A stretch of 64,000 nucleotides of DNA, taken from Variovorax sp. EL159. GTDB lineage: Bacteria; Pseudomonadota; Gammaproteobacteria; Burkholderiales; Burkholderiaceae_C. The notes below the pieces were generated by a model that worked only from the letters and a program-made list of their open reading frames with translations, ran no database searches and had not been told where the DNA came from. The translations under genes and the position numbers were made by a program. Shown one piece after another: positions 45,125 to 54,289 of this stretch (within the stretch, counting starts at the first letter, position 1; every line of letters starts with the position of its first letter). Location of the stretch: contig NZ_FMUJ01000002.1 of assembly GCF_900100965.1 (NCBI RefSeq), positions 741,869 to 805,868 of the forward strand. Direction: 5' to 3'.

Positions 45125-47137
45125 TCAATGACCCGGCACGACCGGCAGCAGAAAGCGGAAGACCGAGCCCGCCGGATTCGAGCGCACCAGCACCAGCGAG
45201 CCGCTGTGCGCCCGCGCGATCTCCGCACCCAGGAAGAGACCCAGGCCAGTGCCCCCGGCGATGCGGGCACCGGTGCCGCGAAAGAAGCGCTCGAAGATGT
45301 GCGGCTGCTCGTGCGCGGGAATGCCGTCGCCACGGTCTTCCACGTCCACGCAGGCCAGATGCTCCTGCACAGTGACGTGGATGTCGACATGGCGGTCGGG
45401 CGCCGAGTACTTGATGGCATTCTGAACAAGGTTGTGAAGCGCGATCTCGAGCAGCGCGGGGTCGCCATGAACCCACGCACCGCCGTGCGGCAGGTGCAGA
45501 CGGATGCGTGCCTGCTCGAGCGGGCCGAGCGGCGCGATCAGCCCTTCGACCAATCTGCGCAGATCGATGGTCTCGGCCTTCAGTTGCGGGCGCTCGCCGT
45601 GCAGGCGGTCTTCGGCCAGGCAGTTGACGACCAGTTGCGTCAGCCGCTGCACCGCGCGCCGGATCTTGGCGACGCGCGGCGGTATCTCCACCTTCGGCAG
45701 TTCGATCGATTGCGCGGCCGCGTCGATCACCGCCAGCGGCGTGCGGAATTCATGCGACACCAGCGACACGAACTGCCGCTGCTGCTGCAGCGCCTTGCGC
45801 TCGGACGCCAGCGCGGCTTCCAGGCTGGCCTCGGCCTGCCGGCGGCGCCCGATCTCCTCGGCCAGCAAGGCGTTGCTGCGGAACAGCTCCAGGGTGCGCT
45901 GCTGCACCTTGTCTTCGAGCAGGCGTTCGGCGCGCTGCGCGTCGTCGAGCGCGCGATGGCGGGTCTGCCGCAACTGGGTCTCGGCGCGGCGGGTGCGGTC
46001 GGCGACGATGATCGCGAGCAGCAGCATGTAGGTCAGCCGCACCGCCGTCCATGTTGGCCCCAGCCCTTCGTCGGGTCCGGCGTCCAGCAGGCCCATCCAT
46101 CGCAGGCGACCGATCAGGCTCGACAGCGCGAGCAGCAGCATCAGCGCGGCGGGCCATGCAAACTGCCATTGGCGCCTGACGAACAACAGCCAGCCGGCGA
46201 TGCCGATGGTGCCGATGAGCGCCGCGAGTTCGAGCACTGCCATCCAGGGTTCGATCGCGGCGTGATAACCGGCCAGCGCGAGCACTGCGTTCAGCAGGTT
46301 CAGCGCGACGAAGGCGTTGGCCGTTCGCGCCGCGCGCGGCAGGTGGTGCCTGAACTCGAACAGCCGCGAAACGAAGAGTGCAGTCGATGCCTGGAACAGC
46401 GCCTGCAGCACGGCACGCAGGCCCATGTCGCCCAACTGCTCGGGCTCCCACATCGACGGCACGATCTGCCAGGCATGCAGCAGCAGCGCGGCCAGCATCA
46501 CAAGTGCGAAGTGCAGGAAGAGCGAATCGCGCAGCCACTTCCAGAAGACCAGGTTGAGCATCAGCAGCGCGAAGGTTGCGCCGGCGCTGACGCTCAGGCA
46601 GGTGCCGAGCTGGCGTTGCTGGCGCTCGAAGCCGCTGTTCTGCAAGAGCTGGAAGCCGTCGACGCCCAAGGTGTCCTGCAGGTGCAGGTAATACGTGGCT
46701 GGCGACGCAGACAGTTGCACCGGAAAGAACAGGTCCTGGCTGACGAAACGCCAGCTCAGCGGAAACTGGCGGCCGGCTCGGCCTGCCGTGTTCGCGCCTG
46801 CAGCATCGGATGGATGAAGCGTCACGCCGCCAGGCCGCACGGCGCGCACGCGCAGCCACCAGTCGGCGGGCGCATCGGCGGTGCGCGACAGGGTGAAGCG
46901 GGCCCAGCACTCGACGCCCGCCGTGCAGTTCAGCGAAGCCGCATCGTTCGCCGCAAGCGCCGTAAAAGATGCATCGTGCCGCCCCGCAAGCACCTCGCTT
47001 GCAGGCAAGGTGCCGGCCGGAGCACGCAGCACCTCGACGCGCTGTGCAAAGCCGAAGCCGCTTGCGACGCCGTCGGCGGCACCCACCGTGGCAGCCTGCA
47101 CCGAAGCGCCGAGGCCGAGCCACGGGAGCAGTGTCAA
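45125..47137 (-). CDS. Sensor histidine kinase with 7TMR-DISM sensor
   Basis: This protein of about 670 residues has a secretory N-terminus, an extracellular 7TMR-DISM-like beta domain (WARFTLSRTADAPADWWLRV), seven membrane helices (residues 185-390), a coiled coil (ETQLRQTRHRALDDAQRAER), and kinase domains with the phosphoacceptor His in SLVSHEFRTPLAV, NLVQNAIKYS, DRGDGIP and GTGLGLFLG. DISM sensors detect carbohydrates or other small ligands. No ATG is available: the frame opens after a TGA and the usable starts are TTG 47137 or nearby CTG codons, so the N-terminus is uncertain. Confidence 0.85.
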   Translation of the reverse strand: MTLLPWLGLGASVQAATVGAADGVASGFGFAQRVEVLRAPAGTLPASEVLAGRHDASFTALAANDAASLNCTAGVECWARFTLSRTADAPADWWLRVRAVRPGGVTLHPSDAAGANTAGRAGRQFPLSWRFVSQDLFFPVQLSASPATYYLHLQDTLGVDGFQLLQNSGFERQQRQLGTCLSVSAGATFALLMLNLVFWKWLRDSLFLHFALVMLAALLLHAWQIVPSMWEPEQLGDMGLRAVLQALFQASTALFVSRLFEFRHHLPRAARTANAFVALNLLNAVLALAGYHAAIEPWMAVLELAALIGTIGIAGWLLFVRRQWQFAWPAALMLLLALSSLIGRLRWMGLLDAGPDEGLGPTWTAVRLTYMLLLAIIVADRTRRAETQLRQTRHRALDDAQRAERLLEDKVQQRTLELFRSNALLAEEIGRRRQAEASLEAALASERKALQQQRQFVSLVSHEFRTPLAVIDAAAQSIELPKVEIPPRVAKIRRAVQRLTQLVVNCLAEDRLHGERPQLKAETIDLRRLVEGLIAPLGPLEQARIRLHLPHGGAWVHGDPALLEIALHNLVQNAIKYSAPDRHVDIHVTVQEHLACVDVEDRGDGIPAHEQPHIFERFFRGTGARIAGGTGLGLFLGAEIARAHSGSLVLVRSNPAGSVFRFLLPVVPGH

Positions 47138-47296
47138 CAGGATGCAGCGGAGCCAGAAGCCAGCACAGACGGACGCGACGGACGGGATGGGGCCTTCTCC
47201 AGCTGCAGTTCACAAAGAGGTGACAATTCTCACACCCTTCGACAACTGATGCTTTGCCACGGCGATGTGCGTCGAAGGCCCAGGCGAACCACCGGA

Positions 47297-47776
47297 ATGC
47301 CGACCATGAACGCACCCGATCACGAGCCGCAGATTGCGACCTTCCTGGCCAAGTATTCGCCCGTGGTCGAGGCGCAATTGCGCGACGCGCGCCAACGGTT
47401 GCGCGCCTTCTTTCCGCGCGGCTTCGAGCTGGTCTTCGACAACTACAACGCGCTGGTGTTCGGCATCAGCCCGACCGATCAGGCGTCGGACGCGTTCATC
47501 TCCATCGCCGGCTATCCCCGATGGGTCACGCTGTTCTTTCTCGACGGCGCGGCGCTGGACGATCCGGCCGGGCTGCTCGAAGGCACGGGAAAACAGGTGC
47601 GAAGCATTCGCCTGCAGGCGCCGTCGCAGATGAACACGCCCGAAGTTGAAGCGCTGATTGCGCAGGCGGTGCTTGCGCACCGGCAGGGCTTGTTGGCGGC
47701 ACCGGCGCTTTCCACCATGGTCAAGACGGTGGTGGCCAGGCAGAGACCGCGGCGGCTTGCGCAAGCGGGGCGTTGA
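47297..47776 (+). CDS. DUF1801 domain protein
   Basis: This 159-residue protein (MPTMNAPDHEPQIATFLAKY) matches the DUF1801/YdhG group, with LRAFFPRGFELVFDNYNALVF and ISIAGYPRWVTLFFLDGAAL. The fold is frataxin- or SRPBCC-like and the function unknown. The frame extends 3 kb upstream without stops, but that part is antisense to the kinase and is not coding; the gene starts at 47297 or 47306. Confidence 0.75.
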   Translation: MPTMNAPDHEPQIATFLAKYSPVVEAQLRDARQRLRAFFPRGFELVFDNYNALVFGISPTDQASDAFISIAGYPRWVTLFFLDGAALDDPAGLLEGTGKQVRSIRLQAPSQMNTPEVEALIAQAVLAHRQGLLAAPALSTMVKTVVARQRPRRLAQAGR

Positions 47777-47949
47777 CGGCCGCGACGGCCGCGAAATCCC
47801 GTGCGACAAACCGGGCACCGCACGCAAGTTTTCGAATGGAATCGCTCCTTGATTCGGGACCGATCCGACTGACAACCTGAGTTCTAATTCGAACAGCGAC
47901 CCGTATCGAGGTTCGCTTAAAAAACGAGAGATATAGAGAAGGATCAGAG

Positions 47950-48534
47950 ATGATATTCAGCGGCTTTTTCTTCTTCCTGCTGCTGTGCGTGGGCGCGGGT
48001 ATCTGGGCTTCCAACCGGGGGCGCTTCGGTGTGGGCTGGTTCTTCATCAGCATCATCGTGAGCCCCGTGATCGCCTTCATTCTGCTGGCGGTCATGAAGG
48101 ATCTTTCGAAAGACGCAGCTGAATCCGTGTCGGGAGGACAGACGAACCGCGCTCCAGCTCCGCCTCCTGGTCCGGTCGATGACGACTATGCGGTCGCGCT
48201 CGAAGAGGCGACCAGCGGGCAGCGCAAGGCGGGCATCTGGGCCAAGGCATTCACGGATGCGGTCGGTGACAAGGACCGTACCGTGGCCCTGTACACCGCA
48301 CGTCGTGCACAGGACCTGGCCGATGAGCGCAACCGCCGTGCGGCCGACGAACTTCGGCAGACTGAAGAAGGCCGCGCTCTGCTGGCTCAGCAAGCGTACG
48401 ACGCGCTGCCAAAGGGCACGTGCCCGAATTGCGGAACGGTGATTCCGCTTGACTCACCCATCTGTCCCCAGCCGAAGTGCGGCGCGTCCTTCGATGCGCC
48501 GGACGGCTGGCGCATCAAGCCGCTGGCCACCTGA
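47950..48534 (+). CDS. Membrane protein with C-terminal zinc ribbon, unknown function
   Basis: This 194-residue protein has two membrane helices (MIFSGFFFFLLLCVGAGIWA and GVGWFFISIIVSPVIAFILL), a proline-rich linker, a charged helical part (YTARRAQDLADERNRRAADE) and a C-terminal CPNCG...CPQPKCG zinc-ribbon pattern. It starts after AAGGATCAGAG. I recognise no named family. The upstream 170 bp are relatively AT-rich, which may mark recent transfer. Confidence 0.65.
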   Translation: MIFSGFFFFLLLCVGAGIWASNRGRFGVGWFFISIIVSPVIAFILLAVMKDLSKDAAESVSGGQTNRAPAPPPGPVDDDYAVALEEATSGQRKAGIWAKAFTDAVGDKDRTVALYTARRAQDLADERNRRAADELRQTEEGRALLAQQAYDALPKGTCPNCGTVIPLDSPICPQPKCGASFDAPDGWRIKPLAT

Positions 48535-48564
48535 GCATTTCCGCGCCCACGAGGGTGCGACAAC

Positions 48565-49362
48565 TCAGCCAAGCAGACCGACCAGCGACCGCACCACGCT
48601 CACCGTCGCCAGCGCAATCAGCAGATTCAGCACGTGCTTCCGGAACTGCACCGGCGACACACCCTTGAACGAGCGCTGCCCATACCAGATGCCCGCCAGC
48701 ATCGCGGGCGCGAGCCACAGCGCCCACTTGAGCGTGTCGGGCCCCAGCAGCGTGCCCGAGGCATGCGCCGCGGAGGGCATGAGCGCGGCGCAGACCAACG
48801 ACACGATATCGCTGAACAGCAGCAGCGCGATCAGCGTGGCGCGCAGCGCAGCCGGTGCCATCTTCGTGGTGCTCAGCATCACCGCGATCGCGATGCCGCC
48901 AATCGCTGCCACGCCGTTGATGAAGCCCGATGCCAGCCCCGCCGCGAGCCGCACGCCGCGCGTGGGCACCAGCGTGACATGCGCGCCGCCGCGCAGCAGC
49001 AGGGCCGCCGCCATCAGCAGCGCGCCGATCAGCAGGCGCAGGGGCGTTTCAGGCAGCCACGCCAGCAGCGCCACGCCGATGGGAATGCAGATCAGGTTGC
49101 CCAGCATCAGCCAGCTGAGCCAGGGCATGTCGACATCGCGCGCGATGCCGCGCAACTGGCTCAGGCTTGCGAGGATTTCCAGCGCGAAGATCGCGGGCAC
49201 CACCAGCGCGGGCGATATCACCAGCGACATGCCCGCCACCGTGATGGCCGAGAAGCCGAAGCCCGCAAAGCCGCGCACGATGCCCGCCGCGAACACCACG
49301 CACAGGCTGTAGACGAGCAAGGCCGGCGCCAGCGGCGGCACCAGAAGCTCGGCCGCCGTCAT
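48565..49362 (-). CDS. TauE/SafE-family permease, probable sulfite or sulfonate exporter
   Basis: This 265-residue protein has about seven to eight membrane helices and the TauE/SafE repeats, with GIVRGFAGFGFSAITVAG in the first half and LASGFINGVAAIGGIAIA in the second. The family includes exporters of sulfite formed during sulfonate breakdown (TauE) and of sulfoacetate (SafE). Its start overlaps the CoA-ligase stop by 4 nt, placing it last in the sulfoacetate-type operon, where it would remove sulfite released by Xsc. Confidence 0.82.
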   Translation of the reverse strand: MTAAELLVPPLAPALLVYSLCVVFAAGIVRGFAGFGFSAITVAGMSLVISPALVVPAIFALEILASLSQLRGIARDVDMPWLSWLMLGNLICIPIGVALLAWLPETPLRLLIGALLMAAALLLRGGAHVTLVPTRGVRLAAGLASGFINGVAAIGGIAIAVMLSTTKMAPAALRATLIALLLFSDIVSLVCAALMPSAAHASGTLLGPDTLKWALWLAPAMLAGIWYGQRSFKGVSPVQFRKHVLNLLIALATVSVVRSLVGLLG

Positions 49363-50891
49363 GCGCCGAACAACGGCAGCAGCTTCAGGCGCTGCACCTT
49401 TCCCGAAGGGCCGCGCGGCAGTTCGGTCACGAAACGGTAGTGGCCGGGCGCCTTGTAGCGGCCGAGCACGTCGGCGCTGAAGGCGCGCAGTTCTTCTTCG
49501 GTGCAGGCAACGCCTTCGCGCAGCACGATGCACACGCCGACCTCCTGGCCGTAGTGGCGGTCGGGCACGCCCAAGGCAGCGGCCTCCAGCACGGCGGGGT
49601 GCTGCAGCAGCGCTTCGTCGATCTCGCGTGGCGCGATGTTCTCGCCGCCCTTGATGATCAGTTCCTTGATGCGCCCGGTGACGAAGAAGAAGCCGTCTTC
49701 GTCGCGGTGCCCCAGGTCGCCGGTGCGCAGCCAGCCGTCGGGCGTGAAGCTCGCGCGCGTGGCTTCGTCGTTCTTGTAGTAGCCGAGCATCACGTTCGGT
49801 CCGCGGATCACCAGCTCGCCGGTCACGCCGTTGGGCACGGCCGCCAGCCGCGCATCGACCACGCCCGCCATGCAGCCCGATGCGCGCCCCACCGAGCCGA
49901 GCTTGCGCGCGGCCGGGTCCATCGGGTTGGAGAACGAAGGCGCGGCCGTCTCGGTGAGCCCCATGGTCTCGACGATGCCGATGCCGAACATCTGCTCGAA
50001 GGCGCGGTGGTGCTCGGGCGGTAACGCGGCCGAGGCCGAGCGGCAGAAACGGATCGCCACTGTCTGCGCAAGCGGCGGCTTCGGGCCTTCGAGCAGGTAC
50101 GAGATCATGGTGGGCACCACGTTGATCCAGCTGCACTGCGTGTGCGTGGCCTGCGCCCAGAAGCGGCCCGCCGAGAACTTCGGTGGCATCGCCAGGCTGC
50201 CGCCGTGTGCCAGCGGCGCGAGCATGGTCACCGCAAAAGCGTTGATGTGATACAGCGGCAGCACTGCGAGCACGCGGTCGGAGGGCTGCAACGCATGTTC
50301 GGCGCTGATCGCATGCGCGTTGGCCGCGAGGTTGCGCTGCGTGAGCATCACGCCCTTGGGCAGGCCGGTGGTGCCCGAGGTGTACATCAGCAGCGCCACG
50401 CTGCCGGGTGCAGGCGGTGCCGTGGCGAGTGCGGTGTCTTCGTCTTTCTCTCCTGGCAACGCATCGGCCTCGGGGTCGGCCACGACTACCGTCACCGGCC
50501 GGTCGAGGGCTTGCACGATCTCGCGCACGCGGGCTTCCCACTCGGGTGCGACGCAGACCACGCGGCAATCGGAATGCGACAGCACGTGGCGCATCTGCTC
50601 CGGTTGCGACAACAGGTTGACCGGGTTCACGCAGAAGCCGCCGTGCATCGCGCCCAGCAGCAGCCGCAGCGTCAGCAACCCGTTGGGCATGACGACCGAG
50701 ACCGTGTCGCCCGGCCGTGCGCCATGGCCGCGCAGCACGGCGGCCACGCGCAGGCAGCTTCGCGCCAGTTCGCCATAGCCGATGTGCCGCTCGCTCTCGG
50801 TCGCGCGGGCATACACCGCATGAGGCTGCAGCCGCGCCTGATGCTCGATCAGCGCGTGGACGGTCTCCAGCGCCGTGGTTGCCGCCGCCAT
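49359..50891 (-). CDS. sauT: Acyl-CoA synthetase (AMP-forming), probable sulfoacetate-CoA ligase
   Basis: This 510-residue adenylate-forming enzyme has the P-loop LLMYTSGTTGLPKGV, the core MGLTETA, WLRTGDLG and the C-terminal catalytic lysine in PRGPSGKVQRLKL. Small-acid CoA ligases of this group include SauT of Cupriavidus necator, which makes sulfoacetyl-CoA. The next gene upstream is an acylating aldehyde dehydrogenase of the SauS kind, and a TauE/SafE gene follows, which supports sulfoacetate. Oxalate or another short acid is the alternative. GTG 50897 could also start it. Confidence 0.65.
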   Translation of the reverse strand: MAAATTALETVHALIEHQARLQPHAVYARATESERHIGYGELARSCLRVAAVLRGHGARPGDTVSVVMPNGLLTLRLLLGAMHGGFCVNPVNLLSQPEQMRHVLSHSDCRVVCVAPEWEARVREIVQALDRPVTVVVADPEADALPGEKDEDTALATAPPAPGSVALLMYTSGTTGLPKGVMLTQRNLAANAHAISAEHALQPSDRVLAVLPLYHINAFAVTMLAPLAHGGSLAMPPKFSAGRFWAQATHTQCSWINVVPTMISYLLEGPKPPLAQTVAIRFCRSASAALPPEHHRAFEQMFGIGIVETMGLTETAAPSFSNPMDPAARKLGSVGRASGCMAGVVDARLAAVPNGVTGELVIRGPNVMLGYYKNDEATRASFTPDGWLRTGDLGHRDEDGFFFVTGRIKELIIKGGENIAPREIDEALLQHPAVLEAAALGVPDRHYGQEVGVCIVLREGVACTEEELRAFSADVLGRYKAPGHYRFVTELPRGPSGKVQRLKLLPLFGA

Positions 50892-50893
50892 GC

Positions 50894-52336
50894 TCACTTC
50901 GCGCCGTGCGCGGCGAAGAAGGCTCCGAAGATCTCTTCCTCGCTCGGCACCTTTTCTGGAATCGGACGCGACACGCGCGTGATGTTCAGGTAGTGGCGGT
51001 AGTTCATGTTGTCGGAGAAGTTGTTCTTGCCCCAGGTGCCGCAGCCCATCGACAGCGAGAAAGGCAGGCCGTTGTCGAAGCTGCCGCCGGTCGCGATGCA
51101 GTGCGCCTGGTCGACGATCACGCGCGACACCGGCAGCGCAAGGCCCAGCGCGAGCGCGCGTTCGGGCACCGCGCTGTGCAGGCCCACCGAGTGGCCCGCG
51201 CCTTCGTAGCCGTAGATGCGTTCGACTGTGGCGGCCGCTTCGTCGAAATCGCGCGCGGCATAGATGGCGAGTACGGGGCTGAGCTTCTCACCAGAGAACG
51301 GATGGTCGTGGCCCACGCCGTCTTCGGCCACCATGAGGATGCGCGGATCGGTCGCCGCAATGGCCAGCCATGCCTCGCGGTTCGCGCCATCGACGTTTGC
51401 CGCGCGTTCGGCGATGGTGCGCGCCGACTGCCCGATGACAGCGGCCGAGAGCTTGCCCTCGGGCCACATCAGCGCCTGGAGCGTGGCCTTCTGCGGGGCC
51501 GCGAGCATGACTGCGCCACGGTCTTTCAGCGCCGCGAGCATCGGGGCGCGTACCGCATCGACGATGACGAGGCTGTTCTCCGACGAGCAACTGGTCGCGT
51601 TGTCGAAAGTCTTGGAGCGCACGATGCGCTCGGCCGCCGCGCGGACGTCGGCCGTTTCATCGACGATGCCCGCCACGTTGCCCGCGCCCACGCCGAAGGC
51701 CGGCGTGCCGCTCGCATAGGCCGCGCGCACGTTGGCCTGCGAGCCGGTGGCCACCACCAGATCGCACAGGCGCATCAGCTCGGCCGTCGATTGCTTGTTG
51801 ATGGGCTGGGGCAGCAACTGCACCAGGTCGCGCGGTGCGCCGATGCGGTCGAGCTGCGCGTGGATGAACTCGATCAAGCGCGCCGCCGTCGACCAGCCCT
51901 TGGGCGACGGCGCGACGATGACCGCGTTGCGCCCCTTGAGCGCATTGATGATCTTGTTGGCCGGCGTGGCGCCGGGGTTGGTCGATGGCGTGACGGCGCA
52001 CACCACGCCCACGGGCCGCGCGATCTCGACGATGCCGCGCGCCGGGTCTTCGCCGATCACGCCGACCGAACGCGCGCCGTGCAGGTCGCGCAACAGGCCG
52101 AAGGTCTTGCGGTGGTTTTTGCGCACCTTGTCTTCGACATTGCCGACGCCGGTGTCTGCAACGGCCAGTTCGGCCAACTCGCGGTTGCGCGCCGGTTCGA
52201 TGATGGCCCAGCCGGTAGCCACCACGGCGGTGTCGACCTGCGCCTGTGACCAAGTTTCGTAAACGCGCTGCGCGGCGCGGGCGCGCCCCACGAGTTCGGC
52301 GATGGGGGAAGAAGAGGGGGATGCGGGATGTTCCAT
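50894..52336 (-). CDS. sauS: Acylating aldehyde dehydrogenase, probable sulfoacetaldehyde dehydrogenase (SauS)
   Basis: This 480-residue enzyme of the acylating (CoA-dependent) ALDH group has the nucleophilic cysteine C250 in FDNATSCSSENS, PSTNPGATPANKIINALKGRN as NAD-binding part and GGSFDNGLPFSLSMGCGTWG near the end. SauS reduces sulfoacetyl-CoA to sulfoacetaldehyde, the substrate of Xsc (encoded at 58307). It lies next to SauT and after a TTT binding protein (18-nt gap). AdhE-, EutE- or PduP-like roles are the main alternatives, but no alcohol or microcompartment genes are near. Confidence 0.72.
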   Translation of the reverse strand: MEHPASPSSSPIAELVGRARAAQRVYETWSQAQVDTAVVATGWAIIEPARNRELAELAVADTGVGNVEDKVRKNHRKTFGLLRDLHGARSVGVIGEDPARGIVEIARPVGVVCAVTPSTNPGATPANKIINALKGRNAVIVAPSPKGWSTAARLIEFIHAQLDRIGAPRDLVQLLPQPINKQSTAELMRLCDLVVATGSQANVRAAYASGTPAFGVGAGNVAGIVDETADVRAAAERIVRSKTFDNATSCSSENSLVIVDAVRAPMLAALKDRGAVMLAAPQKATLQALMWPEGKLSAAVIGQSARTIAERAANVDGANREAWLAIAATDPRILMVAEDGVGHDHPFSGEKLSPVLAIYAARDFDEAAATVERIYGYEGAGHSVGLHSAVPERALALGLALPVSRVIVDQAHCIATGGSFDNGLPFSLSMGCGTWGKNNFSDNMNYRHYLNITRVSRPIPEKVPSEEEIFGAFFAAHGAK

Positions 52337-52354
52337 GGGATCTGTCTGTGTCGA

Positions 52355-53347
52355 TCAATCGACCTTGATGTTGGCCTCTTTGGCGAGCTTCTGCCAGCGC
52401 ACGAGTTCCGTGCCGACGACCTTGCCGAGCTGCTCGGGCGTACCACCCACGCCTTCGCTGCCTTGCGCCAGCAGCTTGTCGCGGATCTCGGGTTCCTTCA
52501 CCACGACGTTGATGACGCGGTTGAGCTTGTCGATGACGGGCTGCGGCGTTTTCGCCGGCACGAACACCGCGTACCAGGAGTCCACGTCGAAGTCGGCGAT
52601 GCCGGCCTCCTGCATCGTCGGCACGTCGGGAAAGGCCGCGCTGCGCTTGGTGGTCGACACGGCAAGCGCCTTGAGCTTGCCGGCCTTCACGAACTGCGCA
52701 GCCGCCGGAATCGACACCCACAGCAGCGGCACTTGCCCGCCCATCACGTCGGTCACGGCAGGGCCGCCGCCACGGTAGGGGATGTGCGTCATCTGCGTGC
52801 CGGTGCGCAGCTTGAGCAGTTCGCCCGCCAGGTGCCCCGGCGAGCCGTTGCCCACCGACGCGAAGGAGATGCTGTCGGGCTTGGCCTTGGCCAGCGCGAT
52901 CAGTTCGGCCACCGTGTTCGGCGCGAACTGCGTGTTGGCTACCAGGATCTGCGGCAACGAGGCGACCATGCCCACGGGCGCGAAGTCTTTCGCGGTGTCG
53001 AAGTTCAGTTTGTTGTAGATCGCCGGGTTGATGGTGTGCGACGACAGCGTGAACAGCACCGTGTAGCCATCGGGCGGCGACTTGGCCACGACTTCGGTGC
53101 CGATGGAGCCGGCCGCGCCGCCGCGGTTGTCGATCAGCACCTGCTGGCCCAGCAGGCTGGAGAAGCGCTCCTGCACGATGCGCGCGATCACGTCGGTGCC
53201 GCCGCCGGGCGGGTAGGGCACGACCAGGCGGATCGGCTTGTTCGGGTAGTCGCCGGCAGGCGGTTGCGCCTGCGTGGCAAGAGGTGCGGCCAGGGCGGCG
53301 ACGGCCAGCAGGCCCGCGCGCAGCCAGGGGGCGAGGAACAGGTTCAT
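52355..53347 (-). CDS. TTT-family (Bug) periplasmic binding protein
   Basis: This 330-residue protein has a signal peptide (LRAGLLAVAALAAPLATQAQ) and the Bug/TctC pattern: YPNKPIRLVVPYPPGGGTDVIARI, INPAIYNKLNFDTAKDFAPV and GLPEV-like FPDVPTMQEAGI. It captures a small carboxylate for a TTT transporter. No TctA/TctB membrane genes are in the window, so it must use a system elsewhere. Position between IclR and SauS suggests sulfoacetate as ligand (inference). It overlaps the IclR stop (ATGA). Confidence 0.88.
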   Translation of the reverse strand: MNLFLAPWLRAGLLAVAALAAPLATQAQPPAGDYPNKPIRLVVPYPPGGGTDVIARIVQERFSSLLGQQVLIDNRGGAAGSIGTEVVAKSPPDGYTVLFTLSSHTINPAIYNKLNFDTAKDFAPVGMVASLPQILVANTQFAPNTVAELIALAKAKPDSISFASVGNGSPGHLAGELLKLRTGTQMTHIPYRGGGPAVTDVMGGQVPLLWVSIPAAAQFVKAGKLKALAVSTTKRSAAFPDVPTMQEAGIADFDVDSWYAVFVPAKTPQPVIDKLNRVINVVVKEPEIRDKLLAQGSEGVGGTPEQLGKVVGTELVRWQKLAKEANIKVD

Positions 53348-54156
53348 TCGAGTCTCCTTCTCTTCGTGACGGATGTCGGGAGCTGCCCTGTCGCGGGCTC
53401 GGGGCTGGCGCGGTAGCCCAGCGTGACGCTGGCGTCGCGTGCGCAGGCCCTGATGTGGTCGGCCAGTTCGCGTGCCTGCGTCCGCGCGAAGCGGATCGAC
53501 GGCACGCTCATGCCCACGGCCGCGACGGCCTCGCCGCGCGCGTTGAACACCGGCACGCCGAGGCCGCAGACGCCCAGGCGCCATTCCTCGCGGTTCTCGG
53601 CGTAGCCGCGCGTGCGCGTGCGTTCCAGTTCAGCGAAGAGGGCATCGAAGTCGGTGATGCTGTTCTTCGTGTGTGCCACCAGCGTGCCCAGCCGCTGCTG
53701 CAGCGCGGGCACGTCGAGCGATGCAGCCGCCAGCAAGGCCTTGCCCGAGGCCACGCAGTAGGCCGCCGCGCGGCCGCCGACGCGCGAGTAGGCGGCCACG
53801 GGAAGAGGGCTGTCGAACTTGTCGAGGTAGACGATCTCGGCGCGGTCAAGCACCGCCAGGTGGATGGTCTCGCCGGTGGCCTGCGCCAGCTTTGCCAGGT
53901 GCGGGCGCAGCAGTGCACCGACGTCGGCCGCCTCGCCGACCAGCGCACCCAGCTCGAAGAGCCGCAGGCTTGGGCGGTAGGCGCTGGTGTCGGGGTCTTG
54001 CACGGCCCAGCCGCATTCCACGAGCGTCTGCAGCGTGCGGTGCGCGTTGCTGCGCGCCATGCCGAAGGCCTGCGCCAGTTCGGTGACGCGGCAGTCGCGC
54101 TGCTGGCGCGCCATCCACTCGATGGCGGCGAGGCCCTTGGCAAGCGTGGAGTCCAT
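53344..54156 (-). CDS. IclR-family regulator of the sulfoacetate-type operon
   Basis: This 270-residue regulator has an HTH with CRVTELAQAFGMARSNAHRTLQTL and the IclR effector domain (VLDRAEIVYLDKFDS, AAYCVASGKALLAAA, LGVCGLGVPVFNA). Its stop overlaps the TTT binding-protein start, so it is the first gene of the operon and probably autoregulatory. The promoter has TTGACA (54240-54235) and TACATT (54216-54211) on the minus strand with the palindrome TGTTCCAAATATTGGAACA just downstream. Confidence 0.88.
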   Translation of the reverse strand: MDSTLAKGLAAIEWMARQQRDCRVTELAQAFGMARSNAHRTLQTLVECGWAVQDPDTSAYRPSLRLFELGALVGEAADVGALLRPHLAKLAQATGETIHLAVLDRAEIVYLDKFDSPLPVAAYSRVGGRAAAYCVASGKALLAAASLDVPALQQRLGTLVAHTKNSITDFDALFAELERTRTRGYAENREEWRLGVCGLGVPVFNARGEAVAAVGMSVPSIRFARTQARELADHIRACARDASVTLGYRASPEPATGQLPTSVTKRRRLE

Positions 54157-54170
54157 GAGACCTTCTTGAA

Positions 54171-54240
54171 TGTTCCAAATATTGGAACAGTGTTCTCGGA
54201 TGTGAAACGCAATGTAAGAACCCTGGGGGCTTTTTGTCAA
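54171..54240 (-). promoter_or_regulatory. Promoter and IclR operator of the sau-type operon
   Basis: On the minus strand TTGACA (54240-54235) and TACATT (54216-54211) are 18 bp apart. The perfect palindrome TGTTCCAAATATTGGAACA (54171-54189) lies between the expected start site and the IclR gene, a repressor position. Confidence 0.7.
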
Positions 54241-54289
54241 CTGAGGGAATGAAACTTTGCATTTGTACCCACTGTGCAATGGGGACCGT

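Noticed and set aside
44237..47776. Plus-strand open frame of 1179 codons
   Set aside because: Nearly all of it is antisense to the response regulator and sensor kinase, with the His/Gln/Arg-rich composition typical of antisense frames in GC-rich DNA. Only the last 160 codons (DUF1801) are a real gene.
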